Counted from the first letter of the stretch, positions 7,147 to 16,121 are shown. The stretch is DNA of 64,000 bases from Cohnella terricola (GCF_007786475.1 NZ_VNJJ01000006.1:300902-364901); one strand, 5' to 3'. Translations and numbers: made by a program. The notes: generated by a model not told the origin, from the letters alone.

Positions 7147-9390
7147 ATGTCCACACTTGGCTCCAATACCCGCGGATTCTATTCCGTCCCGGCTAAAATA
7201 TGGATCATTCTAGCTTGCGTAACGCTATTTCTCGGAAGCTTGATCGGTCTTTTTACGAATGCTTATCGCGATCGCCTCGTGCAGGAAATCCATCACGATG
7301 CTGCATACGAACTAGCTGCCAATGCCGCTACATTGTCTGCCGCCATTACAATCAAGCTTCAGCTCACCAACGGAATCAAAGCCTTCGTTCTCAACGAGCT
7401 AGCGCACACTTCGACCGTTTCCCGGTCCCGTTTCGATACGTTCGCCGCCGCGTTCATTGAAAGAATTCCCGGTATTCGCAACGTCTCCCTCTATCCGGAT
7501 GGCATCGCCGAATACGTCTTTCCACTGGCCGGCAACGAGGAGGTTCTCGGTCTTGACCTGTTCCGCCATCCCGATCCTTCCGTCCGCGAGAACGCCGAGA
7601 GAGCGAAGCTCGCCGACGACATGACGATCCTTGGTCCGATTGAGCTTACCCAAGGAGGAGTCGGTCTTATCTCCAGACAATCGGTTTACGTGGGCGACCG
7701 TTTCTGGGGCTTCGTATCGGTCGTTCTCGATAATTCTTCGATCTTGCAAGAAGCGGACTTGTTTAACGGCGATAAAGGGATCGACCTCTCCGTTCGGGCG
7801 AACGGGCGCATTCTCATCGGCGACCCAAGGCTCTTTGATCATCCCGGCCTGCTGGAAAAAGTCGCTCTTCCCGACGGGCAATGGGAAATCGCGGCGGTTC
7901 CCAACCGTTCCCGTCTGGATTCGATCGCCTCCAAGATCCACGTCGTACAGGCCACGTGCGCGGGTTCCTTGCTTCTGATCGTCTATTTCTTATACGTTCA
8001 GCTTACGCAGAAGGCCAGGCTCCAACTCCTCGTCGAAGAGCGCACCCGCAAGCTGGAGATTACGAACCGGAAGCTGGAGACCGCCTTCCACGAGCTTTCC
8101 GCAGCCGCTTATCACGATGCCGTTACCGGAATGCGCAATCGCACTTTTTTTAACGAGCATCTGGCGGACAGGATCGCGGAATGCGGACGGACCGGAGAGA
8201 AGCTGGCGTTGCTCTATTTGGATCTGGATCATTTTAAAATGGTTAACGATTCGCTTGGCCATATCTATGGCGATCTGCTGCTGAGAGAGGTAGCTCGGAG
8301 ATTATCCGATACGTTGAGGAATGGTGAAGTGATTTCCCGCATTGGCGGCGACGAATTCACGATTATCGTCCCCTCCGTGAAGGATCAAGCTCAGGTCAAG
8401 TTGATTGCACGCCAGATCCGCGAGTTGTTTCAACAGCCCTTTTTGTTGAGGGATTCGGAGTATCTCGTGACGACGAGCATCGGCATAGCGCTCTTTCCCA
8501 ATCATGCCCAAGACGACGCGACGCTCATCCGCAATGCCGACCTGGCCATGTACCGAGCTAAGGAAGAAGGCAAAAATCTATTTCGCTTCTACGACCCGGC
8601 GATGAATCCGAATGCCGAAGAAACGATGGAAATCAAGCTCGGTCTGCGCCGCGCCCTGGAGAAAAACGAATTCACCGTTCACTACCAGCCCCAAATCGAG
8701 GCGCGGACTGGCAAACTCATCGGGCTTGAAGCCCTCATCCGCTGGGAGCATCCGGTACGCGGATTGATTCCGCCTAACCACTTCATCCCGATCGCGGAGG
8801 AGACGGGACTGATCCTGCCGATCGGCGAGAAAGTGCTATCCATCGTATGCGCGCAGAGCATCGCTTGGCAGCGGGCCGGGATACCACCGATTCGAATCGC
8901 GGTCAACCTATCGGCCAGACAGTTCGCGCAGGAGGATCTGGCGGAACGAATCAATGGAATCCTCGAACGGCACGGACTTGACCCGAAATATATCGAGCTG
9001 GAAATTACGGAAAACACCGCGATGAAAGACGACATGCAACCCGCTTTGAACGAGCTCCGGGAAAGAGGATTCACAATCGCGATCGACGATTTCGGTACTC
9101 AATATTCTTCTCTCAACTATTTGAAGCGATTACCCGTCGACAAAATCAAGATCGATCGCTCGTTTGTCAGCGGCATCGCGCGGGATCGCAAAGACGAGGC
9201 GATCATCGTTGCCATGCTTCAGATCGCAAACCGGCTTAACCTGACCGTCATCGCCGAAGGCGTGGAGACGAACGAACAATTGGCGTTCCTTCGGGACAAC
9301 AATTGCCAAGAGATCCAAGGCTTTATCTTCTCCAAGCCGCAGCCGGCGGAACGGATCGAGCCTCTGCTGACGAAAGCCCTCATTTCATAG
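7147..9390 (+). CDS. CHASE-GGDEF-EAL cyclic-di-GMP signalling protein
   Basis: A 747-residue membrane receptor. TM1 is at about 17-38, an extracytoplasmic CHASE-like domain at about 40-260, TM2 at about 266-286, a short coiled coil at 290-320, GGDEF at 320-485 and EAL at 495-745. The diguanylate cyclase motif GGDEF (400-404) is intact, while the inhibitory-site motif reads RNGE and not RxxD. The EAL domain keeps EAL (528-530), NLSARQ, ENTAM, DDFGT, KIDRSF and EGVET, so phosphodiesterase activity is also plausible. It stands alone with a strong terminator, and the CHASE ligand is unknown. Confidence 0.93.
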   Translation: MSTLGSNTRGFYSVPAKIWIILACVTLFLGSLIGLFTNAYRDRLVQEIHHDAAYELAANAATLSAAITIKLQLTNGIKAFVLNELAHTSTVSRSRFDTFAAAFIERIPGIRNVSLYPDGIAEYVFPLAGNEEVLGLDLFRHPDPSVRENAERAKLADDMTILGPIELTQGGVGLISRQSVYVGDRFWGFVSVVLDNSSILQEADLFNGDKGIDLSVRANGRILIGDPRLFDHPGLLEKVALPDGQWEIAAVPNRSRLDSIASKIHVVQATCAGSLLLIVYFLYVQLTQKARLQLLVEERTRKLEITNRKLETAFHELSAAAYHDAVTGMRNRTFFNEHLADRIAECGRTGEKLALLYLDLDHFKMVNDSLGHIYGDLLLREVARRLSDTLRNGEVISRIGGDEFTIIVPSVKDQAQVKLIARQIRELFQQPFLLRDSEYLVTTSIGIALFPNHAQDDATLIRNADLAMYRAKEEGKNLFRFYDPAMNPNAEETMEIKLGLRRALEKNEFTVHYQPQIEARTGKLIGLEALIRWEHPVRGLIPPNHFIPIAEETGLILPIGEKVLSIVCAQSIAWQRAGIPPIRIAVNLSARQFAQEDLAERINGILERHGLDPKYIELEITENTAMKDDMQPALNELRERGFTIAIDDFGTQYSSLNYLKRLPVDKIKIDRSFVSGIARDRKDEAIIVAMLQIANRLNLTVIAEGVETNEQLAFLRDNNCQEIQGFIFSKPQPAERIEPLLTKALIS

Positions 9391-9391
9391 T

Positions 9392-9430
9392 AAAAAACCG
9401 ACGCCGATACGAGACCGGCGTCGGTTTTTT
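9392..9430. terminator. bidirectional intrinsic terminator
   Basis: AAAAAACCGACGCCG and CGGCGTCGGTTTTTT form a 15-bp stem with A- and T-runs on both sides. It lies between the convergent GGDEF-EAL and DEAD-box helicase genes and serves both. Confidence 0.92.
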
Positions 9431-9434
9431 CATT

Positions 9435-10964
9435 TTATTTGCCGCGCGATGCGCCCCGGCCTCCGCGACCTCCGGGCGATCCGCCCTTCGTACCCCGAGA
9501 ACCTCCGCCGGCATAGCCGCCGCCTTTCGGGCCGGACGGGCGACCGCCCCCGAAGCCGCCTCGCGGCTCGGACTTGCGGCTTCCGCGGGCAGATCCGCTC
9601 CCGCTGCGCTCGGCGCCCCCGCTCGGGCGGCCGCCCTTGCCCGGCTTCGCCGGTACCGGAGCTCCTCCTCGCCGATCGCCGCCGCGACCCCGCTCTCCGC
9701 TTGCGGCTAGACCGCGCGCGCCCCGATCCTTCCGGCTCGCCGCTTCCCGGCCCGCACCGCGCGGCGGACGACCTTCGCTACCCGTGCGTCCATGTCCGCC
9801 TCTGCTTCGCGGACCTTCCAGGCCGCCGCCCCCGAGCGGCGCTCCTTCGACGCTTCTGCGCTCCATCGCCATCTGGATGCCGTTCTCGATGTCCGCGAAC
9901 TCCCGCCGATCCTTCGGCGCGATAAGCGTAATCGCCAGCCCCTTCTCCCCGGCTCGGCCCGTCCGGCCGATCCGGTGGATATAACTCTCCACGTCGAGCG
10001 GCACGTCATAGTTGAACACGTGCGTGACGCCTTCGACGTCGAGTCCGCGCGCCGCGACGTCCGTTGCAACAAGCAATTGCAGCTTCGCTTCGCGGAATTT
10101 CTTCATGACCTGCTCCCGCTTCGCTTGGGACAGATCGCCGTGCAGCTCGTCGGACGCGTATCCCATCTCTTGCAAAGCTACGTTCAGCGTATTCGCCCGC
10201 CGTTTCGTCCGGCAGAAAATAATGCTGAGATACGGCTGGGTCTCCTCCAGCAACCGAACAAGCGTCGTTTGCTTGTTCCGGTCTGTCGTCTCCACGACCC
10301 ACTGGCGAATATCCTTTACCGTCACGCGCTCGGCCTTCACCGTAATATGCTGCGGGTTGCGCAGAATGCGCCCCGCCAGTTCCCGGATCGAAGGCGGCAT
10401 CGTTGCCGAGAATAGCATCGCCTGCTTCTTGTAAGGCGTCTGCCGCAGAATGTCTTCGACTTCCTTCAAGAAGCCCATATGCAGCATCTGGTCGGCTTCG
10501 TCCAGCACGAGCATTCTCACGCCTTCCAGGGAGATCGTCTCCCGGCGTAAGTGATCGAGCAACCGTCCCGGCGTCGCCACGATCAGATGCATGTCCCCCT
10601 TCAGCTTATGAAGCTGAGCCTCGACGTCTTGACCGCCGTATACGGCCAACACTTTGATCCCATCCTCCGGCTTCAGCAGCTTCTTGATCTCGCCGGTAAT
10701 CTGGATCGCGAGCTCCCGCGTCGGCGTCAAGATCAACCCCTGCACATGCGGCACGTCCGTCTTGACCTTGTCCAGCATCGGCAGCACGAACGCCAACGTT
10801 TTCCCCGTCCCCGTCTGGGCTTGGCTGATCACGTCATGGCCGGCCTTTACGATCGGAATCGTCTCCTCCTGTACAGGCGTCGGTTTGATGATCCCCATTG
10901 CTTTTAATATCGCCACGCGGCTCTCGGTTACGCCCAACCCCGCAAAATCCGTCACGAAATCCAC
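9435..10964 (-). CDS. DEAD-box ATP-dependent RNA helicase with Gly/Arg-rich tail
   Basis: A 509-residue protein. The complete helicase core covers roughly residues 1-375: Q motif (KPTPVQ), Walker A (AQTGTGKT), PTRELA, TPGR, DEAD, SAT, ARGLD and HRIGRTGRAG. The last 130 residues are almost entirely Gly, Arg, Ser, Pro and Lys, with RGG-like repeats, an unstructured RNA-binding extension. This matches CshA/CshB-type helicases used in ribosome assembly, mRNA decay and cold adaptation. The start is a GTG at 10964 behind AGGATGGA. The tail is very GC-rich at the DNA level. Confidence 0.92.
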   Translation of the reverse strand: MDFVTDFAGLGVTESRVAILKAMGIIKPTPVQEETIPIVKAGHDVISQAQTGTGKTLAFVLPMLDKVKTDVPHVQGLILTPTRELAIQITGEIKKLLKPEDGIKVLAVYGGQDVEAQLHKLKGDMHLIVATPGRLLDHLRRETISLEGVRMLVLDEADQMLHMGFLKEVEDILRQTPYKKQAMLFSATMPPSIRELAGRILRNPQHITVKAERVTVKDIRQWVVETTDRNKQTTLVRLLEETQPYLSIIFCRTKRRANTLNVALQEMGYASDELHGDLSQAKREQVMKKFREAKLQLLVATDVAARGLDVEGVTHVFNYDVPLDVESYIHRIGRTGRAGEKGLAITLIAPKDRREFADIENGIQMAMERRSVEGAPLGGGGLEGPRSRGGHGRTGSEGRPPRGAGREAASRKDRGARGLAASGERGRGGDRRGGAPVPAKPGKGGRPSGGAERSGSGSARGSRKSEPRGGFGGGRPSGPKGGGYAGGGSRGTKGGSPGGRGGRGASRGK

Positions 10965-11047
10965 TCCATCCTAGATGTACATACCCTCTATCCTACCACA
11001 TCAAACCCTATGACATGTAGCCCCCGGCTTCTGTGCTATAAGAAAAA

Positions 11048-11072
11048 CCGTCAGGAAAGATCGCCCTGACGG
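11048..11072 (-). terminator. intrinsic terminator downstream of repeat locus A
   Basis: CCGTCAGG and CCTGACGG flank a 9-nt loop. On the minus strand the stem continues into GGTTTTTC. It would end transcripts of the SPFH operon after they have passed through the repeat locus. Confidence 0.75.
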
Positions 11073-11096
11073 CCCTTTTGAGTGGGTTGCGCTCCT

Positions 11097-11455
11097 CATA
11101 GCGATGTTTTTCATCGTACTTGCTCCCCACCAGCGCCCCTCAAGGCGGAAGTAAGATGTTTTTTATCGCTAATCACCCCGGGGGCGAACAAAATGCGGGG
11201 GCTCACTCCCCATAGCGATGTTTTTCATCTTACTTGCTCCCCACCAGCGCCCCACTAAGCGGAAGTACGATGTTTTTCATCGTACTTGCTCCCCACCAGC
11301 ACCCCACGAAGCGGTAGTACGATGTTTTTCATCGCTAACACCCCGGAGGCGAACAAAAAGTGGCGGCTCGCTCCTCACAGTGATGTTTTTCATCGTACTT
11401 ACTCCCCACCAGCGCCCCACTAGGCGGAAGTACGATGTTTTTTATCACTAATCAC
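11097..11455. repeat. hairpin repeat locus A (seven GATG-T5/6-CATC elements)
   Basis: Seven elements of the form GATG-TTTTT(T)-CATC (or TATC) start near 11103, 11157, 11218, 11270, 11323, 11383 and 11443. They are arranged mainly in facing pairs about 50-60 bases apart. Left elements are preceded by TAGC and followed by GTACTTGCTCCCCACC. Right elements are preceded by GCGGAAGTAC and followed by GCTAA. The middle unit has three elements, as if one unit gained an extra copy. The locus lies between the stop codon of the 242-residue membrane gene and a terminator, so it is probably transcribed as 3' UTR. No protein is encoded here. Confidence 0.85.
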
Positions 11456-11471
11456 ACAGCGGGCGGCTCCC

Positions 11472-12200
11472 TTAACCCGGGATAAACAATGAATTCCCGC
11501 AAAACTCGCATTCTTGCCGCACGCCGGGAACGATTCGCGAACTCGATCCGCAGCCGAAGCACGTAATCGCCTGCACGGCCGGTTGCGGCCGAGAGGCCTG
11601 ACTTCCGGAACCGCCCGCACTCGCCGCGGCCGCTTGCCGGGAAGCTTGGCTTTGCTCTTCGCCCGCCGCCTGACCCGCGCCTGGACCCCGATTGTTCATG
11701 ACAACCGTTCCCTCGGCTAAGTTAAGCGAAGCATGAGGCAGCCTTCCAGTCGCGATCATATAACTGATGTCTTGCCTGACGTTCTTCTCGCTCTCTCCCG
11801 TCATCTGAGCCAGTCCGCTGAGCGCGCGAACCCCGTCGGCCGTGACGAGGCGGTAATAGATATCGTAAAGATTTTTCATCTTTTTCTTCCTGCTCGCCGC
11901 AAGAATATAGAATACGACCGCCGGAGTGACGAACAAAATACCCATCGCAATAACTACAGCTACGAAGTTCCCGAATTCTTCCTTCGGACTACCCAGCGTC
12001 GCCAACAGAACAATAAACGCTATGAGAGCGTAAAAGGTCACGAACGCATGTCCGACCACCCGGTAATCTTGCGACCTCAGATGGTTGACCCTCGCGTGAG
12101 CCGCGAACCGAATAATAATCAGCACGATCGCCACCGGGAAGAAGATCACCGTCGAAGCAATAATGAACGCGCTGTGAATTTTAGGAGAATCGATTCTCAT
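11472..12200 (-). CDS. membrane protein with winged-helix-like region and C-terminal zinc ribbon
   Basis: A 242-residue protein of no named family that I recognise. Two N-terminal hydrophobic segments (about 10-30 and 50-70) and a third near 80-100 are followed by a basic stretch (SRKKKMKN). A helical region at about 112-165 (YDIYYRLVTADGVRALSGLA, then EKNVRQDISYMIATGRL) resembles a small winged-helix/PCI-like module. A low-complexity Gln/Ala/Ser linker leads to a zinc ribbon at the C-terminus (CFGCG...CEFCG). It is the last gene of an operon with a four-helix membrane protein and the SPFH/zinc-ribbon protein. Shared zinc ribbons suggest the products meet at the membrane. Confidence 0.7.
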   Translation of the reverse strand: MRIDSPKIHSAFIIASTVIFFPVAIVLIIIRFAAHARVNHLRSQDYRVVGHAFVTFYALIAFIVLLATLGSPKEEFGNFVAVVIAMGILFVTPAVVFYILAASRKKKMKNLYDIYYRLVTADGVRALSGLAQMTGESEKNVRQDISYMIATGRLPHASLNLAEGTVVMNNRGPGAGQAAGEEQSQASRQAAAASAGGSGSQASRPQPAVQAITCFGCGSSSRIVPGVRQECEFCGNSLFIPG

Positions 12201-12227
12201 GAAGTATTGTCCTCGCTTTATTAAGTC

Positions 12228-12674
12228 TTAAGTTCCCTTTTCCTGCAGCTCCAGGTTTTTCATATACAGCGCCATAAGGCCCATGACGATCGCCGCGAGT
12301 CCCAGGACGATAAACTGCAACAAGCCGTATGTATAAGCCGAAACGTCAAGCGCCCATGAAAAAATAAGGATAAAGGCGATCGCGACGATCAAATAGACGC
12401 CCGAAATCGTCCCCATGGCGATATAAGCCGGAATTAACCTGCGGGACCTCGGACTGTTGGTCAAATAATGGAGCGCGATGCCGTACAGGAACGTTTCCCC
12501 AAAGAACAATGACGTTAACGTAATCCAAGTATGGCTTATCCGGTCGTAGGGCAACTCGAACAACAAGACGACCGCGAGCGTCACGATCAGCACAGCCGCA
12601 TATAGAAAAGTAACGATACGCACGAATCCGCGTTGCGAGCCTCCGTCCTTAGCCAGCTCCGTTTCCATTCCCAT
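12228..12674 (-). CDS. four-helix membrane protein, unknown function
   Basis: A 148-residue protein with four hydrophobic segments (about 18-40, 50-68, 82-105 and 115-138) and short loops. I do not recognise a family. The frame is open to a GTG at 12683, but that codon abuts the GAGGGGG ribosome binding site. The ATG at 12674 has eight bases of spacing and is the better start. It lies 15 bases downstream of the SPFH gene and 28 bases upstream of the zinc-ribbon membrane gene, so the three are almost certainly one transcript. Confidence 0.7.
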   Translation of the reverse strand: MGMETELAKDGGSQRGFVRIVTFLYAAVLIVTLAVVLLFELPYDRISHTWITLTSLFFGETFLYGIALHYLTNSPRSRRLIPAYIAMGTISGVYLIVAIAFILIFSWALDVSAYTYGLLQFIVLGLAAIVMGLMALYMKNLELQEKGT

Positions 12675-12688
12675 CCGAAACACCCCCT

Positions 12689-13990
12689 CTATTCGATCAG
12701 TTTATTTCCGCACTCCAGACAGAACTTCTGTCCCGGTTTAACCTCATGTTGGCATTTGCCGCACTTCAGGACCATGCTTGTGCCGCAATTGGTGCAGAAC
12801 TTGCCTTCGGGATCGACTTCCGTTCCGCATTGGTGGCACGGATTGCCGCCGAAGGAATGACCGCATTTGTAGCACTTCGTCGCTCCCTGCGGGTTGTCCG
12901 CCCCGCATTGCTCGCAGGCGTTATTCGGATCCCCGCAATGCAAACAGAACTTGGCCCCGGCGGGGAATGTTTTGCCGCAATTGCTGCATTGGACTTCCGC
13001 ACTTTGAGTGGGGACCGCCGCCATATAATCGTGTCCGCAAGCAAGACAGAATCGCGCTTCTTGAGGGTTCAGCTTCTGGCATTTCGGGCAGGCTTTATTC
13101 GGGCTCGCGATATTCATCTGATTCGTCAAGCTCGACATTTGATTGCCGACCGCCCCGCCAACGCCGAAGCCCATCCCCAGGCCGATTCCCGCGCCCATGA
13201 CGTTCGCGCTCCCGCTTCCTTCGTTTCTGGCCGCGCCTTCAAGCGTATCGAACGTGCGCTCCTGCTGGTACGTATACCCGAGAATGTCCATCTCGGCCCG
13301 TTTCGCGAGCGCTTCTTTTAATCTCGCCGTAGCCGGATCATCGTCCGGAGTGTTGATCGAATCGATATAGAAATTCAGCACGCGAATGCCGAATTCCGCG
13401 AATACCGGCTCGATCCGTTCCTCGATATGTTTAGAAATCTCCGACATATACGCGTTAATCTCAAGAACGCTGATTTTTTTGAAAACCAAGTAGGATGAAA
13501 TCAGCTCTTTAATGTTCATCATCAGCAACCCGCGGAAATGCTTCACCATGGCGTCCTTGTCGAACACCGGAATCGTCCCGATCAGCTTCAACAGGAACTT
13601 GCGGGCATCCTCGATCTGTAGCCCAAACTGGCCGAACGAACGGACCGAGACGATAATCTGATACTTCGGATCCTGCAGCTGCAGCGGCGTCGCCGTTCCC
13701 CATTTGACATCCAGCGCGTGGATCTTGTTGACGTACCACACTTCCGCCGTGAACGGAGAACGCCCGCCGAACGGCAGATTCACGATCTCCTGAAGCAACG
13801 GAATGTTCGCCGTGCTCAGCGTATGCCGTCCCGCCGGGAATACGTCCAAAGCTTTACCGCCTTTGAACAGAATGGCCTCCTGCGTTTCGTTCACGATAAG
13901 CTGCGTCCATGTGCCCAGCTCTTGATTCGGATATTTCCACGCGAATACGTCCGCGGGTCCATCGAATTTCACAACTTCGATTATTGCCAT
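12689..13990 (-). CDS. YdjI-like SPFH-domain protein with five C-terminal zinc ribbons
   Basis: A 433-residue protein. Residues 1-250 match the YdjI/'virion core protein' SPFH branch (MAIIEVVKFDGPADVFAWKY, then ELGTWTQLIVNETQEA). A Gly/Met-rich hydrophobic stretch spans 263-290. Five CxxC...CxxC zinc ribbons follow: C301/304/315/318, C335/338/349/352, C359/362/373/376, C385/388/399/402 and C410/413/424/427. In Bacillus subtilis YdjI belongs to a membrane-stress operon with PspA and interacts with membrane partner proteins. Here the partners are probably the two downstream membrane genes, and no pspA is adjacent. The conserved family start is the ATG at 13990. The frame extends to 14083 without family similarity. 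Confidence 0.88.
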   Translation of the reverse strand: MAIIEVVKFDGPADVFAWKYPNQELGTWTQLIVNETQEAILFKGGKALDVFPAGRHTLSTANIPLLQEIVNLPFGGRSPFTAEVWYVNKIHALDVKWGTATPLQLQDPKYQIIVSVRSFGQFGLQIEDARKFLLKLIGTIPVFDKDAMVKHFRGLLMMNIKELISSYLVFKKISVLEINAYMSEISKHIEERIEPVFAEFGIRVLNFYIDSINTPDDDPATARLKEALAKRAEMDILGYTYQQERTFDTLEGAARNEGSGSANVMGAGIGLGMGFGVGGAVGNQMSSLTNQMNIASPNKACPKCQKLNPQEARFCLACGHDYMAAVPTQSAEVQCSNCGKTFPAGAKFCLHCGDPNNACEQCGADNPQGATKCYKCGHSFGGNPCHQCGTEVDPEGKFCTNCGTSMVLKCGKCQHEVKPGQKFCLECGNKLIE

Positions 13991-14293
13991 GCCTTCCCCA
14001 TGCCTCCCCAATCCCTTTGCGCAATCGCCGATCGATGCGCCGGTTAGTCGTTCTGCAGCCCCGCAATCGCGCGTTTTCCGCAAAATCCGACTCTTCTATT
14101 TGTTATTCTACATGCAATAAAATTTTCCTTTGAAACATCTTCCATGATTCAAAAATGTTTACTCTCTTGCCACCGCCTTCAGAGCACGGCACGCCAAATA
14201 CCCCGCCAGCTTCCGGCCAAGGGAAGTTAACGGGGTTCCGCAGGTATAAAGCGAACGGCATCGACCATCCTAGTGAAAGGAGGTGAGATAACG

Positions 14294-14449
14294 ATGGCTA
14301 AAGATGTTCTGTGCGAAGTGAATTCGTGCAAGTATTGGGTGCCGGGAAATGCCTGCAACGCCTCTTCGATCTATGTCGTGAACAACCGGAATAAACAAGC
14401 GTCCCACTCCGAAGAAACCGACTGCAAAACGTTCGAATCGAAAATGTAA
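14294..14449 (+). CDS. DUF1540-type small cysteine protein
   Basis: A 51-residue protein beginning at an ATG nine bases after AGGAGGTGA. It reads MAKDVLCEVNSCKYW..., then ..GNACNASSIYVV, and near the end ..TDCKTF. The Cys-x4-Cys...Cys...Cys spacing with ACxAxxIxV is the DUF1540 pattern found singly or in tandem in Firmicutes, often in sporulation-associated genes. It is likely a small metal-binding protein, with function not established. It is transcribed alone, divergent from the SPFH operon, and has its own terminator. Confidence 0.85.
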   Translation: MAKDVLCEVNSCKYWVPGNACNASSIYVVNNRNKQASHSEETDCKTFESKM

Positions 14450-14481
14450 GGGTGGCCCACACGCCTTACCTGCTAGGCAAG

Positions 14482-14506
14482 AGGCATTCGTTCGCGGATG
14501 CCTTTT
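14482..14506 (+). terminator. intrinsic terminator of the DUF1540 gene
   Basis: AGGCATTCG, a TTCG tetraloop and CGGATGCC followed by TTTT, starting 32 bases after the DUF1540 stop codon. The UUCG loop adds stability. Confidence 0.85.
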
Positions 14507-14583
14507 GCTTGGCTCCTTTGTATTGTATCCAACATTGAGAACTATTATCACTAGTTAAACATTTTCGATTTTGCCGTATTCTC

Positions 14584-16098
14584 TTACCGCTTCCGCTGAA
14601 ATTCCGCCAACTCGGCGAAACGTTCCGGCAATTGGTCTCTCAATCGCGAGTAGATTCCGAACAGTTCGCGGTAGATCTCACTCTGTTCCGGGTCGGGCTG
14701 CATTCGTTCCGCGATCGGAGCCCATTGTTTCGCAAGGCCGAGATCCGCAAGCTCGCCAAGCCCTTGCATCGCAATCATCGCCGCGCCGAGCGCGGAAGCT
14801 TCCGTCACGCGAGGGATGCCGACCTCTTGCCCAAGCATGTCCGCAAGCATCTGACGCCACAGAGGCGACTTGGCGAATCCGCCCGATGCGCGCACTTCCG
14901 CTGCGGGTCCGGCCAAATCCTTAAGCGCCTCGGCGACCGATCCCACCGCAAGCATGACCCCTTCGAGCCCGGCGCGTACGAAGTGCTCCCGTCGATGCCC
15001 CAAGTGGGCGCCGAAGAACGTTCCGCGCGCCTCGGCGTTGTAGATGGGCGCGCGCTCGCCGGACAAATACGGCAGGAACAACATGCCCTCCGCGCCCGGT
15101 GCGACGCGAGCCGCTTCCGACAACAGCTCCTCGGTCGTCTTGTCCCCGCCGAACAGTGCCTCGCGCATCCATTGCAGCACGATGCCGCCATTATTGGTAG
15201 CCCCGCCGATAATATAGGAAGATTCCGCGACGTGATAACAGAACGTGCGTTGCTCCACATCTGTCAGCGGCCGCCTGGTCATCATCCGCACCGCCGCGCT
15301 CGTGCCGATCGTGACCGCCATGTCTCCAGGCCCGGTCGCTCCGACGCCCAGATTGGCCAGCGCCCCGTCGCTCGACCCCAAGAAAAACGGCGTATCCGCC
15401 TCCAAGCCCATTTGCTCCGCCCACGATCGATCCATGCCTTCTAACCGATAGCTAACCGGCCGCACAGCCGACAGCCTCTCCGCATCTACGCCCGCGACTC
15501 CAAGCGCTTCCTCATCCCATTCCAGCGTATCCAGCCTCAGCAATCCCGTCGCCGATGCGATGGACGTATCCACAGCCCATTCTCCGAACAAGCGATATAG
15601 CACATATTCTTTAATGGACACGAACTTGCGAGCGGCTTCCCATACGTCCGGTCGCCGCTCCCTTAGCCACATCAGCTTCGGAAGCGGCGACATCGGATGG
15701 ATCGGCGTTCCCGTTCTCAGATAGATCTCGCGACCGCCGAATTCCTTCCGAATCGCCCTGGTCTGCTGCTCGCTCCGGCCATCCGCCCAAGTGATGCTCC
15801 GCGTCAGCGGATGCCCGTCCGCGTCAACTGCGATCAACGAATGCATCGCTGAGCTGAAGCTCGCGGCGGCGACGTCACCGCCGCTTAATCCGCTTTGCTC
15901 CAGAGCGCCGCGAACGCTCCGGATCACCGCGCCGAAGATCTCGTCCGGATCTTGCTCCGCCCAACCTGGATGCTCGCGAAGCAGCGGATATTCCGCCGTG
16001 AAGCTTCCAAGCTGCTCCCCCTCCCGGTTGAACGCTACGCTCTTCGTGCTCGTCGTTCCGATATCGATGCCGATAAACACCGATCCGTTTCTAGTCAT
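14584..16098 (-). CDS. gntK: gluconokinase (FGGY carbohydrate kinase)
   Basis: A 504-residue FGGY kinase of normal length. The N-terminal phosphate-binding loop reads FIGIDIGTTSTKSVAF, the segment GTPIHPMSPLPKLMWL is characteristic of GntK-type members, and the C-terminal FGGY signature region includes VRASGGFAKSPLWRQMLADM. It would phosphorylate D-gluconate to 6-phosphogluconate, although xylulokinase-like specificity cannot be fully excluded. The ATG follows GGAGCGGAG. It starts only 23 bases after the potD stop codon, so it is probably read through from the polyamine operon. No gluconate permease is adjacent. Confidence 0.85.
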   Translation of the reverse strand: MTRNGSVFIGIDIGTTSTKSVAFNREGEQLGSFTAEYPLLREHPGWAEQDPDEIFGAVIRSVRGALEQSGLSGGDVAAASFSSAMHSLIAVDADGHPLTRSITWADGRSEQQTRAIRKEFGGREIYLRTGTPIHPMSPLPKLMWLRERRPDVWEAARKFVSIKEYVLYRLFGEWAVDTSIASATGLLRLDTLEWDEEALGVAGVDAERLSAVRPVSYRLEGMDRSWAEQMGLEADTPFFLGSSDGALANLGVGATGPGDMAVTIGTSAAVRMMTRRPLTDVEQRTFCYHVAESSYIIGGATNNGGIVLQWMREALFGGDKTTEELLSEAARVAPGAEGMLFLPYLSGERAPIYNAEARGTFFGAHLGHRREHFVRAGLEGVMLAVGSVAEALKDLAGPAAEVRASGGFAKSPLWRQMLADMLGQEVGIPRVTEASALGAAMIAMQGLGELADLGLAKQWAPIAERMQPDPEQSEIYRELFGIYSRLRDQLPERFAELAEFQRKR

Positions 16099-16121
16099 GT
16101 TCTCCGCTCCCGAGGCATGCT

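Noticed and set aside
9449-9984. overlapping plus-strand frames opposite the helicase tail
   Set aside because: They arise from the highly GC-rich Gly/Arg-coding tail of the helicase and have low-complexity translations.
11218-11451. 77-codon plus-strand frame over repeat locus A
   Set aside because: The frame is made entirely of repeat units, and similar frames arise in the other repeat loci. No ribosome binding site or family similarity.
14632-15444. 270-codon plus-strand frame opposite gntK
   Set aside because: It is a shadow of the kinase gene on a GC-rich strand, with Arg/His-rich composition and no homology.
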